DNA from: Chryseotalea sanaruensis
GTDB taxonomy: Bacteria > Bacteroidota > Bacteroidia > Cytophagales > Cyclobacteriaceae
NCBI RefSeq assembly: GCF_003990915.1
Contig: NZ_BHXQ01000002.1
Location: 620,001 to 684,000 of the forward strand
Length of the DNA: 64,000 nt
Reading direction: 5' to 3'
Of the stretch, positions 43,086 through 51,276 are shown piece after piece; the first letter of the stretch is position 1; each line of letters begins with the position of its first letter. The notes beneath the pieces are model-generated. The model had not been told where the DNA came from, made no database searches, and saw only the letters and a list, made by a program, of their open reading frames with translations. The position numbers were made by a program, and so were the translations under genes.

Positions 43086-44894
43086 TTAGAAGAAACGCAT
43101 CGCAACCTTACCTCCCCACCACAACTGATAGTCTGTATTGCGCGAGAAAGTACCTTCATTAAGAATTTTTGGGGTGTGATATGTAAATAGTTTGGCGTGA
43201 TTGTCGAAGGCTGCATCATAAATGCGGAGGTTTAATGTAGAACCAACTGCTAAAGCAAAACGCTTTGAAAACTTAAATTCAAAACCCAAGTAAAACTTAT
43301 TGATCATATTGAGTGCTTCCATATTGCCTTTGTTAACATGGTTAGCGGTAATGTCAGTATTCAGATAGATGCGCTTACTTAATTTGGGTGCAGCACCCAA
43401 TCCGTATCCAAAAGACCATGTAGTAGTATCAGCTTTTTCAGGCCTTACACTTGCAGTAAAAATGTTATAGAAACCAGTAACACCAGTTCTTAACGCGACA
43501 GAAACTGGAAATAATTCGTCAGCCCCTATTTCAAGTTGATGATAACCCTTATTAACAAAACTTAAGAAACCGACAGGTACACCCTTTACACTATCGGCAA
43601 TATTCAGAAAGCCCACCTGAGTACCTCTTACATTTTTGGCAATATTGAGTAAACCAGAAACCTGTGAACCATTAACTTCTTCTGCAACGTTGAATAATCC
43701 TGCTATTTGCGCACCTTCAGTTTTCCCAGGACTAAAATTAAAAAGCCCAGCAACTTGCGCACCTTTTACATCAGCTGTTGCGAGGTTAAATAAGCCTGCA
43801 AACTGAGGCCCATCATATAAGCCATTACTAAAGTTAATTAATCCTGCAAACTGTGCACCTTCCGAAGCTTGCATGTTAACATTAGCAAGTCCAGCAAACT
43901 GAACAGCTTTTGTGGTACCAAGGTTTGTATTGAATAGTCCCGCAAATTGTGCCCCTTCTGTATGGCCACCATTTAAATTGAACAGTCCAGCAAATTGTGC
44001 ATAACGTACATCGCCATTATTAATATTGAACAAACCTCCAAACTCAACGATTCTTGTACCCGCTGAATAACCACCTAAAATATTCAATGAATAATCGTTA
44101 ACCACATTGCCGCTCATTTTATGGTTTGTTCCAACAAACGGTATGAATGAAACTTGCCATGTGCGCTGTAGTGTGTCGCGAATATTTCGCATGTTGGTAC
44201 GCTGAACAGATTGTTTTGTCCATGACCATAAGCGGTTGAGCTTACTATCTAAACTGTCAGAAAGTGCTTGCCATTTCTTTTCATCTATATTTAAAGAAAG
44301 ATTTTGAAAGGAGGAGCGTTTGCTGTTGACAACGATAGTTGTATCGGCATAATTATTTCTTTTTATGGCTAACTGCATTTCTTCTTTACTTGGCTTTTTT
44401 ACTTCCATTTGGAAATACCCAAATTCATCAGTAACAGTAGATTGAAGTGAAATGGGGTCGTAGATACTTACCTCCTTTAGCTTTTGACCGGTAGCCTCAT
44501 CCACTACATAACCACTTACAACAATGCCATCATCAATATCTGCTTTAGTAAGAATGATGTAGTTGTTCTTTTGCTTGTATTTAACTCTCCCATCAAAAAT
44601 AGTCTCCAGTACCTCTCGTATCGTTTTGGATTTGAATGTAAAGCTGATGGCTTGCTGAGCATCAAAAGCATTTTTACTATAAGAGAAAGTAAAGCCTGCT
44701 TGTTGCGAAATTTCTTTCAATGCTTCGTCAGTTCTTTTATTTTGAAAAGAGATACTGATGCTTCTCTCAAGAGGAGGGTTAGGCGCCTGAGCCCATAAGC
44801 CTGAGCCTGAATTTAAGATCGCCAAGCATGAGACAATCACAATAAAATTAGAGTGCCTGTAAATTTTCTGTAAAGTATTATTCACAGCCATCAC
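43086..44894 (-). CDS. STN-domain protein with AQFAGLFN repeats
   Basis: 602 residues. N-terminal signal anchor (FIVIVSCLAILNSGSGLWAQ), STN domain (about 40-110, ISISFQNKRTDEALKEISQQAGFTFSY... to YIILTK), a carboxypeptidase-like domain (about 115-205) and a linker. Residues 283-444 hold ten tandem repeats of 14-16 residues, then a C-terminal beta-rich part (ELFPVSVALRTGVTGFYN, WWGGKVAMRFF) that may be a barrel or solenoid. The repeats resemble LA_2272-type surface repeats. STN normally sits on a TonB receptor and passes the ligand signal to FecR. Here it is a separate protein between FecR and the receptor. Confidence 0.85.
   Translation of the reverse strand: MMAVNNTLQKIYRHSNFIVIVSCLAILNSGSGLWAQAPNPPLERSISISFQNKRTDEALKEISQQAGFTFSYSKNAFDAQQAISFTFKSKTIREVLETIFDGRVKYKQKNNYIILTKADIDDGIVVSGYVVDEATGQKLKEVSIYDPISLQSTVTDEFGYFQMEVKKPSKEEMQLAIKRNNYADTTIVVNSKRSSFQNLSLNIDEKKWQALSDSLDSKLNRLWSWTKQSVQRTNMRNIRDTLQRTWQVSFIPFVGTNHKMSGNVVNDYSLNILGGYSAGTRIVEFGGLFNINNGDVRYAQFAGLFNLNGGHTEGAQFAGLFNTNLGTTKAVQFAGLANVNMQASEGAQFAGLINFSNGLYDGPQFAGLFNLATADVKGAQVAGLFNFSPGKTEGAQIAGLFNVAEEVNGSQVSGLLNIAKNVRGTQVGFLNIADSVKGVPVGFLSFVNKGYHQLEIGADELFPVSVALRTGVTGFYNIFTASVRPEKADTTTWSFGYGLGAAPKLSKRIYLNTDITANHVNKGNMEALNMINKFYLGFEFKFSKRFALAVGSTLNLRIYDAAFDNHAKLFTYHTPKILNEGTFSRNTDYQLWWGGKVAMRFF
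43560..44048 (-). repeat. Tandem 48-bp coding repeats (AQFAGLFN type)
   Basis: The repeated unit reads roughly AQFAGLFNxNxGxxxG. There are seven units of 16 residues, two of 15 and one of 14, with the first Phe/Ile/Val and the Asn kept. Variants are VEFGGLFN, VQFAGLAN, PQFAGLFN, AQIAGLFN, SQVSGLLN and TQVGFLN. The units are diverged at DNA level, so the repeat is old rather than a recent expansion. Confidence 0.85.
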
Positions 44895-45852
44895 CCTCCA
44901 GGCTTATTTCATTTGCTGTTTCTATAATTTTTAAATTCAAGGTCTCGGCCAGTATTTCTACAATCGTGTCAATATCTTCATTATTGAAGTTTACGGTTAC
45001 TTTGCAGGTCTTTAATTTTTCGCTGATCTTAATTTTCTTTTCGTAAATGGCATTTAATTGATCCACTACACTTTGCAAGTCACTTTCTTCAAAAACAAAC
45101 TGACGTGTTTGATAAGCGATTACATTGGTGTCTGCCTGCTGAAGTGTGAAGCTTTTTGAAATTTTATCGTACACACCTTTACTGCCTGCTTTAATAAAGA
45201 TCCCTTCTTTTTGTTGCGTATAAAAATGAACCTCACCTTCTTGCACACTTACCTCCACAAGATTGCTTTCCGGATAGGCTTCAACATTAAACACCGTTCC
45301 GATATCTCGTATAAGTAGTTCTTCCACCTCCACAATGAATTCCTTTTCGGCATCATGTTTTATTTCAAAACTAGCCTCTCCTTTAAGCTTAATTCTTCCT
45401 TTCTTCTTTTTAGCATCATAAGCAATTGACATTTCAGTTTGCTTATTCAGCACCACCTTTGTTCCATCAGGAAGAGAATCTTTTACAACCACAGCGCTAC
45501 TGGCTAAGGTCATGCGACTTGTATTACTAAAAAATTGTTGGTAGGCCCAAAAACCAGAGATGGCAATGAGGGCAACACTGGCGGCTATTCGTAAATAAGG
45601 CCAAGGCGTTTGTTTATTTTGATTTGGCTGAATTTTCTGTTTTACTTTTTTCCATGCGAAGTCTGCATCATAGTGTGTGTTGTCTGCTATGAGAGTTGCA
45701 TTTTTGAAAATCGTTTGCAGTTGTTCGAAATACTTTTGGTTGTCAGCCGATTGGGTACACCATTCCTCTACTTGCTGTTTTTCCTGAGCAGTGGCTTCTC
45801 CGGCAATATACTTGCCTATCAAATCGTCAATATCGTAATCGTGCGCGCTCAA
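44878..45852 (-). CDS. FecR-family anti-sigma factor
   Basis: 324 residues. An N-terminal cytoplasmic sigma-binding part (residues 1-80) has a short EATAQEKQQVEEWCTQ motif. One TM helix follows (LRIAASVALIAISGFWAYQQFF, about 83-104), then a periplasmic FecR domain (about 110-240; LKGEASFEIKHDAEKEFIVE, VSVQEGEVHFYT) and a C-terminal DUF4974-like domain (FEESDLQSVVDQLNAIY...LAETLNLKI). It holds the ECF sigma factor and receives the STN signal. It overlaps the sigma gene by 4 bp and the STN gene by 17 bp. Confidence 0.95.
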   Translation of the reverse strand: MSAHDYDIDDLIGKYIAGEATAQEKQQVEEWCTQSADNQKYFEQLQTIFKNATLIADNTHYDADFAWKKVKQKIQPNQNKQTPWPYLRIAASVALIAISGFWAYQQFFSNTSRMTLASSAVVVKDSLPDGTKVVLNKQTEMSIAYDAKKKKGRIKLKGEASFEIKHDAEKEFIVEVEELLIRDIGTVFNVEAYPESNLVEVSVQEGEVHFYTQQKEGIFIKAGSKGVYDKISKSFTLQQADTNVIAYQTRQFVFEESDLQSVVDQLNAIYEKKIKISEKLKTCKVTVNFNNEDIDTIVEILAETLNLKIIETANEISLEGDGCE

Positions 45853-46427
45853 TCCAGTAGTCCTTGAAATAAGAATAATATAATAGGCAGATAATCGCGC
45901 AACTGCTCACGCATTATTTTTAGCGCTTTGCCGATTTGGTTTTCTACTGTTTTCACAGAAATATTTAGTTGATCTGCAATTTCCTGATACTTTAATTCCT
46001 CAAAGCGGCTTAGTTTAAAAACAAGTCGACATTGCTCAGGTAAGACTTGCATAGCCACATATATTCTCTTTTCCAATTCGTTTGATAAAACTTCGTCTGA
46101 AGTAGACTCTGCATGATTAACACGCATATAAGCTTCGTGTTGTGCATGCTGTTGCTTTACCTTCCCATGTTTAATAACATTCAGGCAACGATTCCGGATG
46201 GATTGATATAAATAGGCCTTTAGAGAAGTATTGACGAAAAGCGCCTCGCGTTTTTCCCAAAAACCCAGAAAGGAGGCTTGCACGACCTCTTCTGCCTCCT
46301 CACGGTCGTTGAGGAAGCTATTTGCATAGCGGCAAAGTGCCTGGTAATACTCTTTAAAAATCATTTCAAAAGCAGTTTCATCGCCTTCGCGTATGGCTTC
46401 CAATAAATTTGATTCGGATGCTAGCAC
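45849..46427 (-). CDS. ECF RNA polymerase sigma-70 factor (Bacteroidetes family)
   Basis: 192 residues with region 2 (MIFKEYYQALCRYANSFLNDREEAEEVVQASFLGFWEKR) and region 4 (LPEQCRLVFKLSRFEELKYQEIADQLNISVKTVENQIGKALKIMR). It is the first gene of a four-gene operon, sigma-fecR-STN protein-TonB receptor. Released by FecR, it would direct transcription of the operon and probably other envelope genes. No clear ECF promoter could be identified upstream by eye. Confidence 0.96.
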   Translation of the reverse strand: MLASESNLLEAIREGDETAFEMIFKEYYQALCRYANSFLNDREEAEEVVQASFLGFWEKREALFVNTSLKAYLYQSIRNRCLNVIKHGKVKQQHAQHEAYMRVNHAESTSDEVLSNELEKRIYVAMQVLPEQCRLVFKLSRFEELKYQEIADQLNISVKTVENQIGKALKIMREQLRDYLPIILFLFQGLLD

Positions 46428-46621
46428 TGCTTTTTGTTTTCAGTGCAAAATACGGATTTATGCGGCTTAGGGTTATGACAACCATACACTGCCTTACCCC
46501 TACGCGCTTTTCATAAATATGTGAGCCACACATAAAAAGACTTTCGCAGTAATATCTTCAGGCTATTGGGTAGAATTTCAGTGTAATCTTTGAATTCTGT
46601 GGTGAGCTAAACAATTCCAAA

Positions 46622-46655
46622 TAAAAAAACCTGTGAGGCAGAACCCCACAGGCTT
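46622..46655 (-). terminator. Terminator of the metzincin gene
   Basis: CCTGTGaGG (46630-46638) and CCcCACAGG (46644-46652) form a stem with one mismatch; on the minus strand an A/T tract (AAAAAAA on plus, 46623-46629) gives the T-run. Confidence 0.75.
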
Positions 46656-46675
46656 TTGAAAACCCTGATTATTAA

Positions 46676-49180
46676 TTACTTAGGATCTAAAATCTGATTG
46701 ATGCGTTGTACGGCATCTTCAAGGTGATACTTCGACATAGGATCTGCAGTTCTAGCAATGGCACCATTAATCTGTGTGCGCAATGTCTTCAATTCTGCTC
46801 TTACCATTGGTCTGATATCTGACTGACTAACATCAATAGGTGTACCACCAATAAATGCTCTGAAGTTAGCCGGCACCGGAGCAGGTTCTTCCTTCATTAA
46901 ATACTCCAGGCGTTCAATATGTGCTCGCTGTAAATTTCTGCGGTAAGCATCGATAGTTCTGCCAGCGGCAAGTTCTGACCAGATTCCATTACGCAGGTCG
47001 CTCATCATTTCCAAAGCAGTGTAAGTGCTGTTACCTAAAGCAGCTTCTGCTTCTAGTAAACGCGCTATGCGACTAGGATCTAACAAGTTATTAAGAGAAC
47101 CAACCTGAGCACTGCGGATGCGATCTAATGAACCTGCATTCTCAATCTTCTTTAAAATGTTTTGATCTAACATCCAGGTAGGTGTTGCAAATGTTTCTTT
47201 TTGCAAATAAGTCATGGCCTTCTTTTGAATGTCCTTTGGTACTGGCACAAATACGTTACCAGCTTGCTCGTATGACTTAGGTGTATCATAAACACCACCA
47301 ATGTTCGCGCGAACGTGTCCGTTGTAACGGTTCCACTGTCCTAACACCTGGCCATATAATTCCTGAAGGTCATCATAGTTTTTACCTTCTTCCTTTGTCC
47401 ACTCAATTAAGTTGGGGATAATGCGCTTTAAATTTGCAACACCATAAGTGCTGGCTTTCATGGCATCATTTCCTAAATCTTCTGATTGCGAACGTGGGTC
47501 TTGTGGGTTACCAGTTTGGCGACCATAGAAGTAAACAGGGTTGTTCGCTTTTTCAAGAATCCACTTATTGAGGATTGCTTTTTCTTCCTGCGAAGTTTTA
47601 GCTTCAGGAATATACTTGTATCCCCACATAACAGCATACTTGTCATACTCACCAACATCAGGCATTAAAGAAACACCTTTGTCTTCAGGTTGTGCTATGT
47701 AATTGAAACGGGCGTAGTCCATAATAGATGGAGCCGTTCCGCTTTTCTTTGTAAAAGTTGCTGAACGTAAAGAGTCAACAGGGTAAGCAAAGCTTGAACC
47801 GAAGTTGTGCGGTAAGCCAAGTGTGTGGCCTACTTCGTGCGAAGACACAAAGCGGATAAGACGACCCATTACTTCATCTTTAAATTTAACACCACGAGCA
47901 TCAGGGTTGATGGCGGCAGTCTGAATAAAGAACCAGTTACGTAACAAGTTCATTACGTTGTGGTACCATCCAATGTCACTTTCTAAAATTTCACCAGAGC
48001 GTGGGTCAGCAACGTGTGGACCATATGCGTTTTGTATGTCAGAAGCGAAATAACGGATAACAGAGTAACGTGCATCTTCAGGGCTCCAATCCGGATCCTC
48101 TTCTTTGGTTGGAGCATCTTTAGCAGTAATGGCATTTTTAAAACCAGCACGTTCGAAAGCTGCATTCCAATCTTCAACACCTTGCTTCAAATATGGTCTC
48201 CATTTTTCAGGTGTAGCAGGATCGATATAATAAACAATTTGTTTTTTAGGCTCTACCAATTCACCGCGCTTGTAAGCTTCAACATCTTTAGGTTCAAGCC
48301 TCCATCTTCTGATGTAAGAAGTAGTTACAGCCTTTTGTGCATCCTGTCCAAAATCAACTTGTGATTGTGCAAAGAAACCTACTCGGTCGTCTGCTAAACG
48401 GGGCATCATTGCTTTTTTAGGAAGCAAAATCATTGAGTTGTTCATCTCTAATGAGATAGAACCCACACTAGAATTAGATGGAGCTTCACCAGCTTTGTAA
48501 GTAAGTACATGGCGTGCTTCAATGTTGATTGGGAAACTCTTAACGTGTTCAATAAACGTACGTGAGTCGTCAAGTGATGAAACCTTAAATTGTTTTCTAC
48601 GATTATCATCAAAACCAAGAGCAGGTACATCTTTTGTAAACAAAGCAGTCACTTCAATAACCAAAGATGAGTCTTTACCAATTGCCTTGATGTCGAAAGT
48701 TTGAATAATAGGTTCAAAGTTTGAGTTACGTACAGATAAAGACATTGGAGAATTTTCGTCAGCAATGTTACTATAAGACACAACGCGCAATAAAACTTTT
48801 TTATCTTTTTTCTGCCAACGCACTACCTGGTTGCGCAAGTTTTCACCGCCATAGCCAATGTTATCAGCAGTTTTAGCAATACGCGTAACCATTAGCATTT
48901 CACGGTCCACTAGGGAGTCAGGTATTTCGTAGAAATACTTGCCATCAATATTGTGTACTTTAAACAGGCCGTCATCACTTACCGCTTTGGCTGTAATAAC
49001 TTTGTCGTATGGCTGAATACCACCTGCATCTTTCTTTTCACCATTGGCAGCAGCAGCCGGTGGTGGCGTAGCAGGACTACCCTTCTTTTTCTTTTGAGCA
49101 AGTGCCGGGGCAACTGCAGTCAGCATAAAAGCCGAGAGCAGAAGCGCAGCTCCTACTGTTTTTGTAGAGACTATTTTCAT
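46676..49180 (-). CDS. Zinc-dependent metalloprotease, metzincin type (DUF5117/DUF4953 family)
   Basis: 834 residues from the ATG at 49180; a 12-residue longer frame is possible but the signal peptide (MKIVSTKTVGAALLLSAFMLTAVAPALA) fits this start. An N-terminal domain (about 45-300) is DUF5117-like. The catalytic site is SSHEVGHTLGLPHNFGSSF, with the HExxHxxGxxH zinc motif at about residue 445, and the Met-turn SIMDYARF follows. It is a secreted, probably surface or periplasmic peptidase of unknown target. It has its own terminator at 46622. Confidence 0.93.
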   Translation of the reverse strand: MKIVSTKTVGAALLLSAFMLTAVAPALAQKKKKGSPATPPPAAAANGEKKDAGGIQPYDKVITAKAVSDDGLFKVHNIDGKYFYEIPDSLVDREMLMVTRIAKTADNIGYGGENLRNQVVRWQKKDKKVLLRVVSYSNIADENSPMSLSVRNSNFEPIIQTFDIKAIGKDSSLVIEVTALFTKDVPALGFDDNRRKQFKVSSLDDSRTFIEHVKSFPINIEARHVLTYKAGEAPSNSSVGSISLEMNNSMILLPKKAMMPRLADDRVGFFAQSQVDFGQDAQKAVTTSYIRRWRLEPKDVEAYKRGELVEPKKQIVYYIDPATPEKWRPYLKQGVEDWNAAFERAGFKNAITAKDAPTKEEDPDWSPEDARYSVIRYFASDIQNAYGPHVADPRSGEILESDIGWYHNVMNLLRNWFFIQTAAINPDARGVKFKDEVMGRLIRFVSSHEVGHTLGLPHNFGSSFAYPVDSLRSATFTKKSGTAPSIMDYARFNYIAQPEDKGVSLMPDVGEYDKYAVMWGYKYIPEAKTSQEEKAILNKWILEKANNPVYFYGRQTGNPQDPRSQSEDLGNDAMKASTYGVANLKRIIPNLIEWTKEEGKNYDDLQELYGQVLGQWNRYNGHVRANIGGVYDTPKSYEQAGNVFVPVPKDIQKKAMTYLQKETFATPTWMLDQNILKKIENAGSLDRIRSAQVGSLNNLLDPSRIARLLEAEAALGNSTYTALEMMSDLRNGIWSELAAGRTIDAYRRNLQRAHIERLEYLMKEEPAPVPANFRAFIGGTPIDVSQSDIRPMVRAELKTLRTQINGAIARTADPMSKYHLEDAVQRINQILDPK

Positions 49181-49347
49181 GTTATTTGGATTTTTGATGC
49201 AGCAAAGTATTGGCAAAAGAATTCCCCCCGAAACGGTGCAAATACTGATGGTAAAAGTGCCTGATAAGCGGGCGCAGGAGGTAAGCAGAGGGCTAGATTA
49301 ATCGGTACATCTGCTTTTCTTTGCAAAGAATTATCAAAACAACCAAT

Positions 49348-49821
49348 ATGGCAACTATTCGAAGAGGCACTAAAGCAGATTTACCGCAAACACTAGACTT
49401 GATTAGGGAATTGGCACTTTATGAAAAAGCCCCACATGAAGTAACAAATACCATTGCCAGAATGGAAGAAGATGGGTTTGGCTCAAATCCTGTTTTTGGT
49501 TTTTTTGTTGCAGAAAACAATAGGGGTATCGTTGGTATTTCGGTGTATTATTACCGCTACTCTACCTGGAAAGGCAAGCGATTGTATCTCGAGGATATTG
49601 TAGTAACTGAAAAAGAAAGAGGCAGTGGATTAGGTAAATTGCTTTTCGACAGAACCATGCAACAATGTTTAGATGATAATTGCACAGGCATGATGTGGCA
49701 AGTACTGGATTGGAATGAACCTGCCATTAATTTTTACAAAAAGTATAAAGCAAAAATGGATTATGAGTGGGTTAACTGTCAATTGGAAGCCTCTCAAATA
49801 TTGGAGTTGTTAAAAGCTTAA
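49348..49821 (+). CDS. GNAT N-acetyltransferase (spermidine/diamine-type)
   Basis: 157 residues from ATG 49348; an upstream TTG at 49321 adds nine residues but is less likely. Typical pieces are TIRRGTKADLPQTLDLIRELALYEKAPHEV, the acetyl-CoA loop EKERGSGLGKLLF, and MWQVLDWNEPAINFYKKYKAK. This pattern is that of SSAT-type acetyltransferases that modify polyamines or similar amines. It is 167 bp from the divergent metzincin gene and ends at a long terminator. Confidence 0.9.
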   Translation: MATIRRGTKADLPQTLDLIRELALYEKAPHEVTNTIARMEEDGFGSNPVFGFFVAENNRGIVGISVYYYRYSTWKGKRLYLEDIVVTEKERGSGLGKLLFDRTMQQCLDDNCTGMMWQVLDWNEPAINFYKKYKAKMDYEWVNCQLEASQILELLKA

Positions 49822-49837
49822 ATTGCGATTACACCTT

Positions 49838-49887
49838 AATCAGTCAGACCGCTTACTACTTCATTTTAAAACGGTCTGACTGATTTT
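49838..49887. terminator. Bidirectional terminator
   Basis: AATCAGTCAGACCG (49838-49851) and CGGTCTGACTGATT (49872-49885) form a perfect 14-bp stem with a 20-base loop, followed by TTT. It lies between two convergent genes. Confidence 0.8.
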
Positions 49888-49925
49888 AAAATCGTTAATT
49901 GTATGTTGTATAAGATTAAATTCAT

Positions 49926-50462
49926 TTAAAATATTCTTGTCAACCTATAATAATCACTCATCACTTTTCTGAAATTTTCTTTCTGATCTTCATTCTGAAA
50001 AAGTAACTGTTGCTGGTTGTTTAAGTTGATAGTTTTTTCAGCCATTATAGCTTCGTAAATAATGGTAGCAAATTCTAAAATATTTTCACGGTTGCGGTCT
50101 TTAAGCAAGTATGATTGTCCATCGATAATTAAGTTAACACTATCGTAGGTTTGTGTGGCTTCCAGAAAAAGTAAAGCATCATCAGTCTGTTGATTCAGTA
50201 CTATCGTTGGTTGCAAGTGAAATTGCAGGGTGTCTTTCGGCCTGGCTTTAAAACGAAAGGCAATGACCATACCATCACCAATCTGTTCACGGTCATAATA
50301 AATCATGCGCACATTTTGGAAAAATGTTCGGGTGTCCGCATAGGCCTTAAAACTAAAGCGGTTTCTATCTACCTCTTTTTTCCGATCCAGCTTACAAGCA
50401 CCAGCTAGAAGCATCAATAAAAAGATATTTAAGGGTATTTTGTTAACACTAAATGTTGCCAT
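49926..50462 (-). CDS. Lipoprotein, unknown function
   Basis: 178 residues. The signal ends in LLMLLAGAC with Cys at residue 23, a lipobox. The mature part has KLDRKKEVDRNRFSFKAY, then beta-strand/helix segments (GDGMVIAFRFKARPKDTLQF, LLKDRNRENILEFATIIYEAI) and no motif I know. It is divergent from the lemA gene by 28 bp, so they share a promoter region. Function unknown. Confidence 0.75.
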   Translation of the reverse strand: MATFSVNKIPLNIFLLMLLAGACKLDRKKEVDRNRFSFKAYADTRTFFQNVRMIYYDREQIGDGMVIAFRFKARPKDTLQFHLQPTIVLNQQTDDALLFLEATQTYDSVNLIIDGQSYLLKDRNRENILEFATIIYEAIMAEKTINLNNQQQLLFQNEDQKENFRKVMSDYYRLTRIF

Positions 50463-50490
50463 AACTTCGTCTTGTTAAATAAACAACTTT

Positions 50491-51081
50491 ATGAGCAAAG
50501 GTTTAATCACCACATTAGTTATTGTTGGCATACTGGTTTTAGGCGGCCTCATCTTTTTTATGTGGGGAACAGGCGTTTACGACAGTGCAATAAAGTCACA
50601 AGAAGACGTAAAAGGCGCTTGGGCTGATGTTCAGGCCACTTATCAGCGAAGAGCAGATCTTATTCCTAACCTTGTTGCCACTGTAAAAGAGGCTGCAGAG
50701 AACGAAAGAGGCATTTTGACACAGGTTACAGAAGCTCGTGCGGGAATTACCAGTGCACAAACGCCTGAGGACCTTGAAGTGGCTGGTCGTAAAATCAATA
50801 CCGCTATTAATCTGGCGTTTGAGGCCTACCCGCAAATTCGATCCACAGAGAATTTTCAGGATTTACAGGCACAGCTAGAGGGAACTGAAAATAGGATTAA
50901 TGTGGCGCGACAACGCTACAATGATGCTGTAAAAGTTTATAATTCTTATGTGCGAGGATATTTTAAGAAGCGAGCACTAAGTTTCTTTGGTGAGGGTGAG
51001 GATTTTTCTCCCCGTAATGGATTTGAAGCGAGTGAAGGCGCAGATAAAGCTCCGGATGCTGGAGAGCTTTTTAATAAATAA
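50491..51081 (+). CDS. lemA: LemA-family protein
   Basis: 196 residues. An N-terminal transmembrane helix (LITTLVIVGILVLGGLIFFMW) precedes a long helical hairpin domain with the typical SQEDVKGAWADVQATYQRRADLIPNLVATVKEAAE and NVARQRYNDAVKVYNSYVRGYF. LemA proteins are four-helix-bundle inner-membrane proteins of unclear role. The usual companion TPM-domain (YgcG) gene is absent; only a lipoprotein lies divergently. A strong terminator follows. Confidence 0.95.
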   Translation: MSKGLITTLVIVGILVLGGLIFFMWGTGVYDSAIKSQEDVKGAWADVQATYQRRADLIPNLVATVKEAAENERGILTQVTEARAGITSAQTPEDLEVAGRKINTAINLAFEAYPQIRSTENFQDLQAQLEGTENRINVARQRYNDAVKVYNSYVRGYFKKRALSFFGEGEDFSPRNGFEASEGADKAPDAGELFNK

Positions 51082-51115
51082 AAATCTTCAAACTCTCTGC
51101 TTGCAAATAGAGAGG

Positions 51116-51142
51116 CCCCACTCGTGTTGAGTGGGGTTTTTT
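51116..51142 (+). terminator. Terminator of lemA
   Basis: CCCCACTC (51116-51123) and GAGTGGGG (51129-51136) form an 8-bp stem with a 5-base loop, followed by TTTTTT. Confidence 0.9.
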
Positions 51143-51210
51143 CGTTTTTAGGGAAAGGTAAAAGACCAAAGCTTTTTATAATCGATAAAGCGCGTTATAT
51201 TTGGTCAGCG

Positions 51211-51243
51211 TTGGGCGTACCCACTGGTAGTTTTTTAATTTTG
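51211..51243 (+). promoter_or_regulatory. Candidate promoter of the M23 peptidase gene
   Basis: TTG (51211-51213), then 22 bases, then TAATTTTG (51236-51243) fit the Bacteroidota TTG/TAnnTTTG consensus, 33 bp upstream of the ATG. A second -7-like TATATTTG lies at 51196-51203. Confidence 0.5.
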
Positions 51244-51276
51244 CCCTTCTATTTTTTACGCTGTTAAATATTTAAA

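Noticed and set aside
43560..44048. Repeated 48-bp units, considered as a CRISPR array.
   Set aside because: The repeats are coding, in one frame and diverged, without spacers; no cas genes are present.
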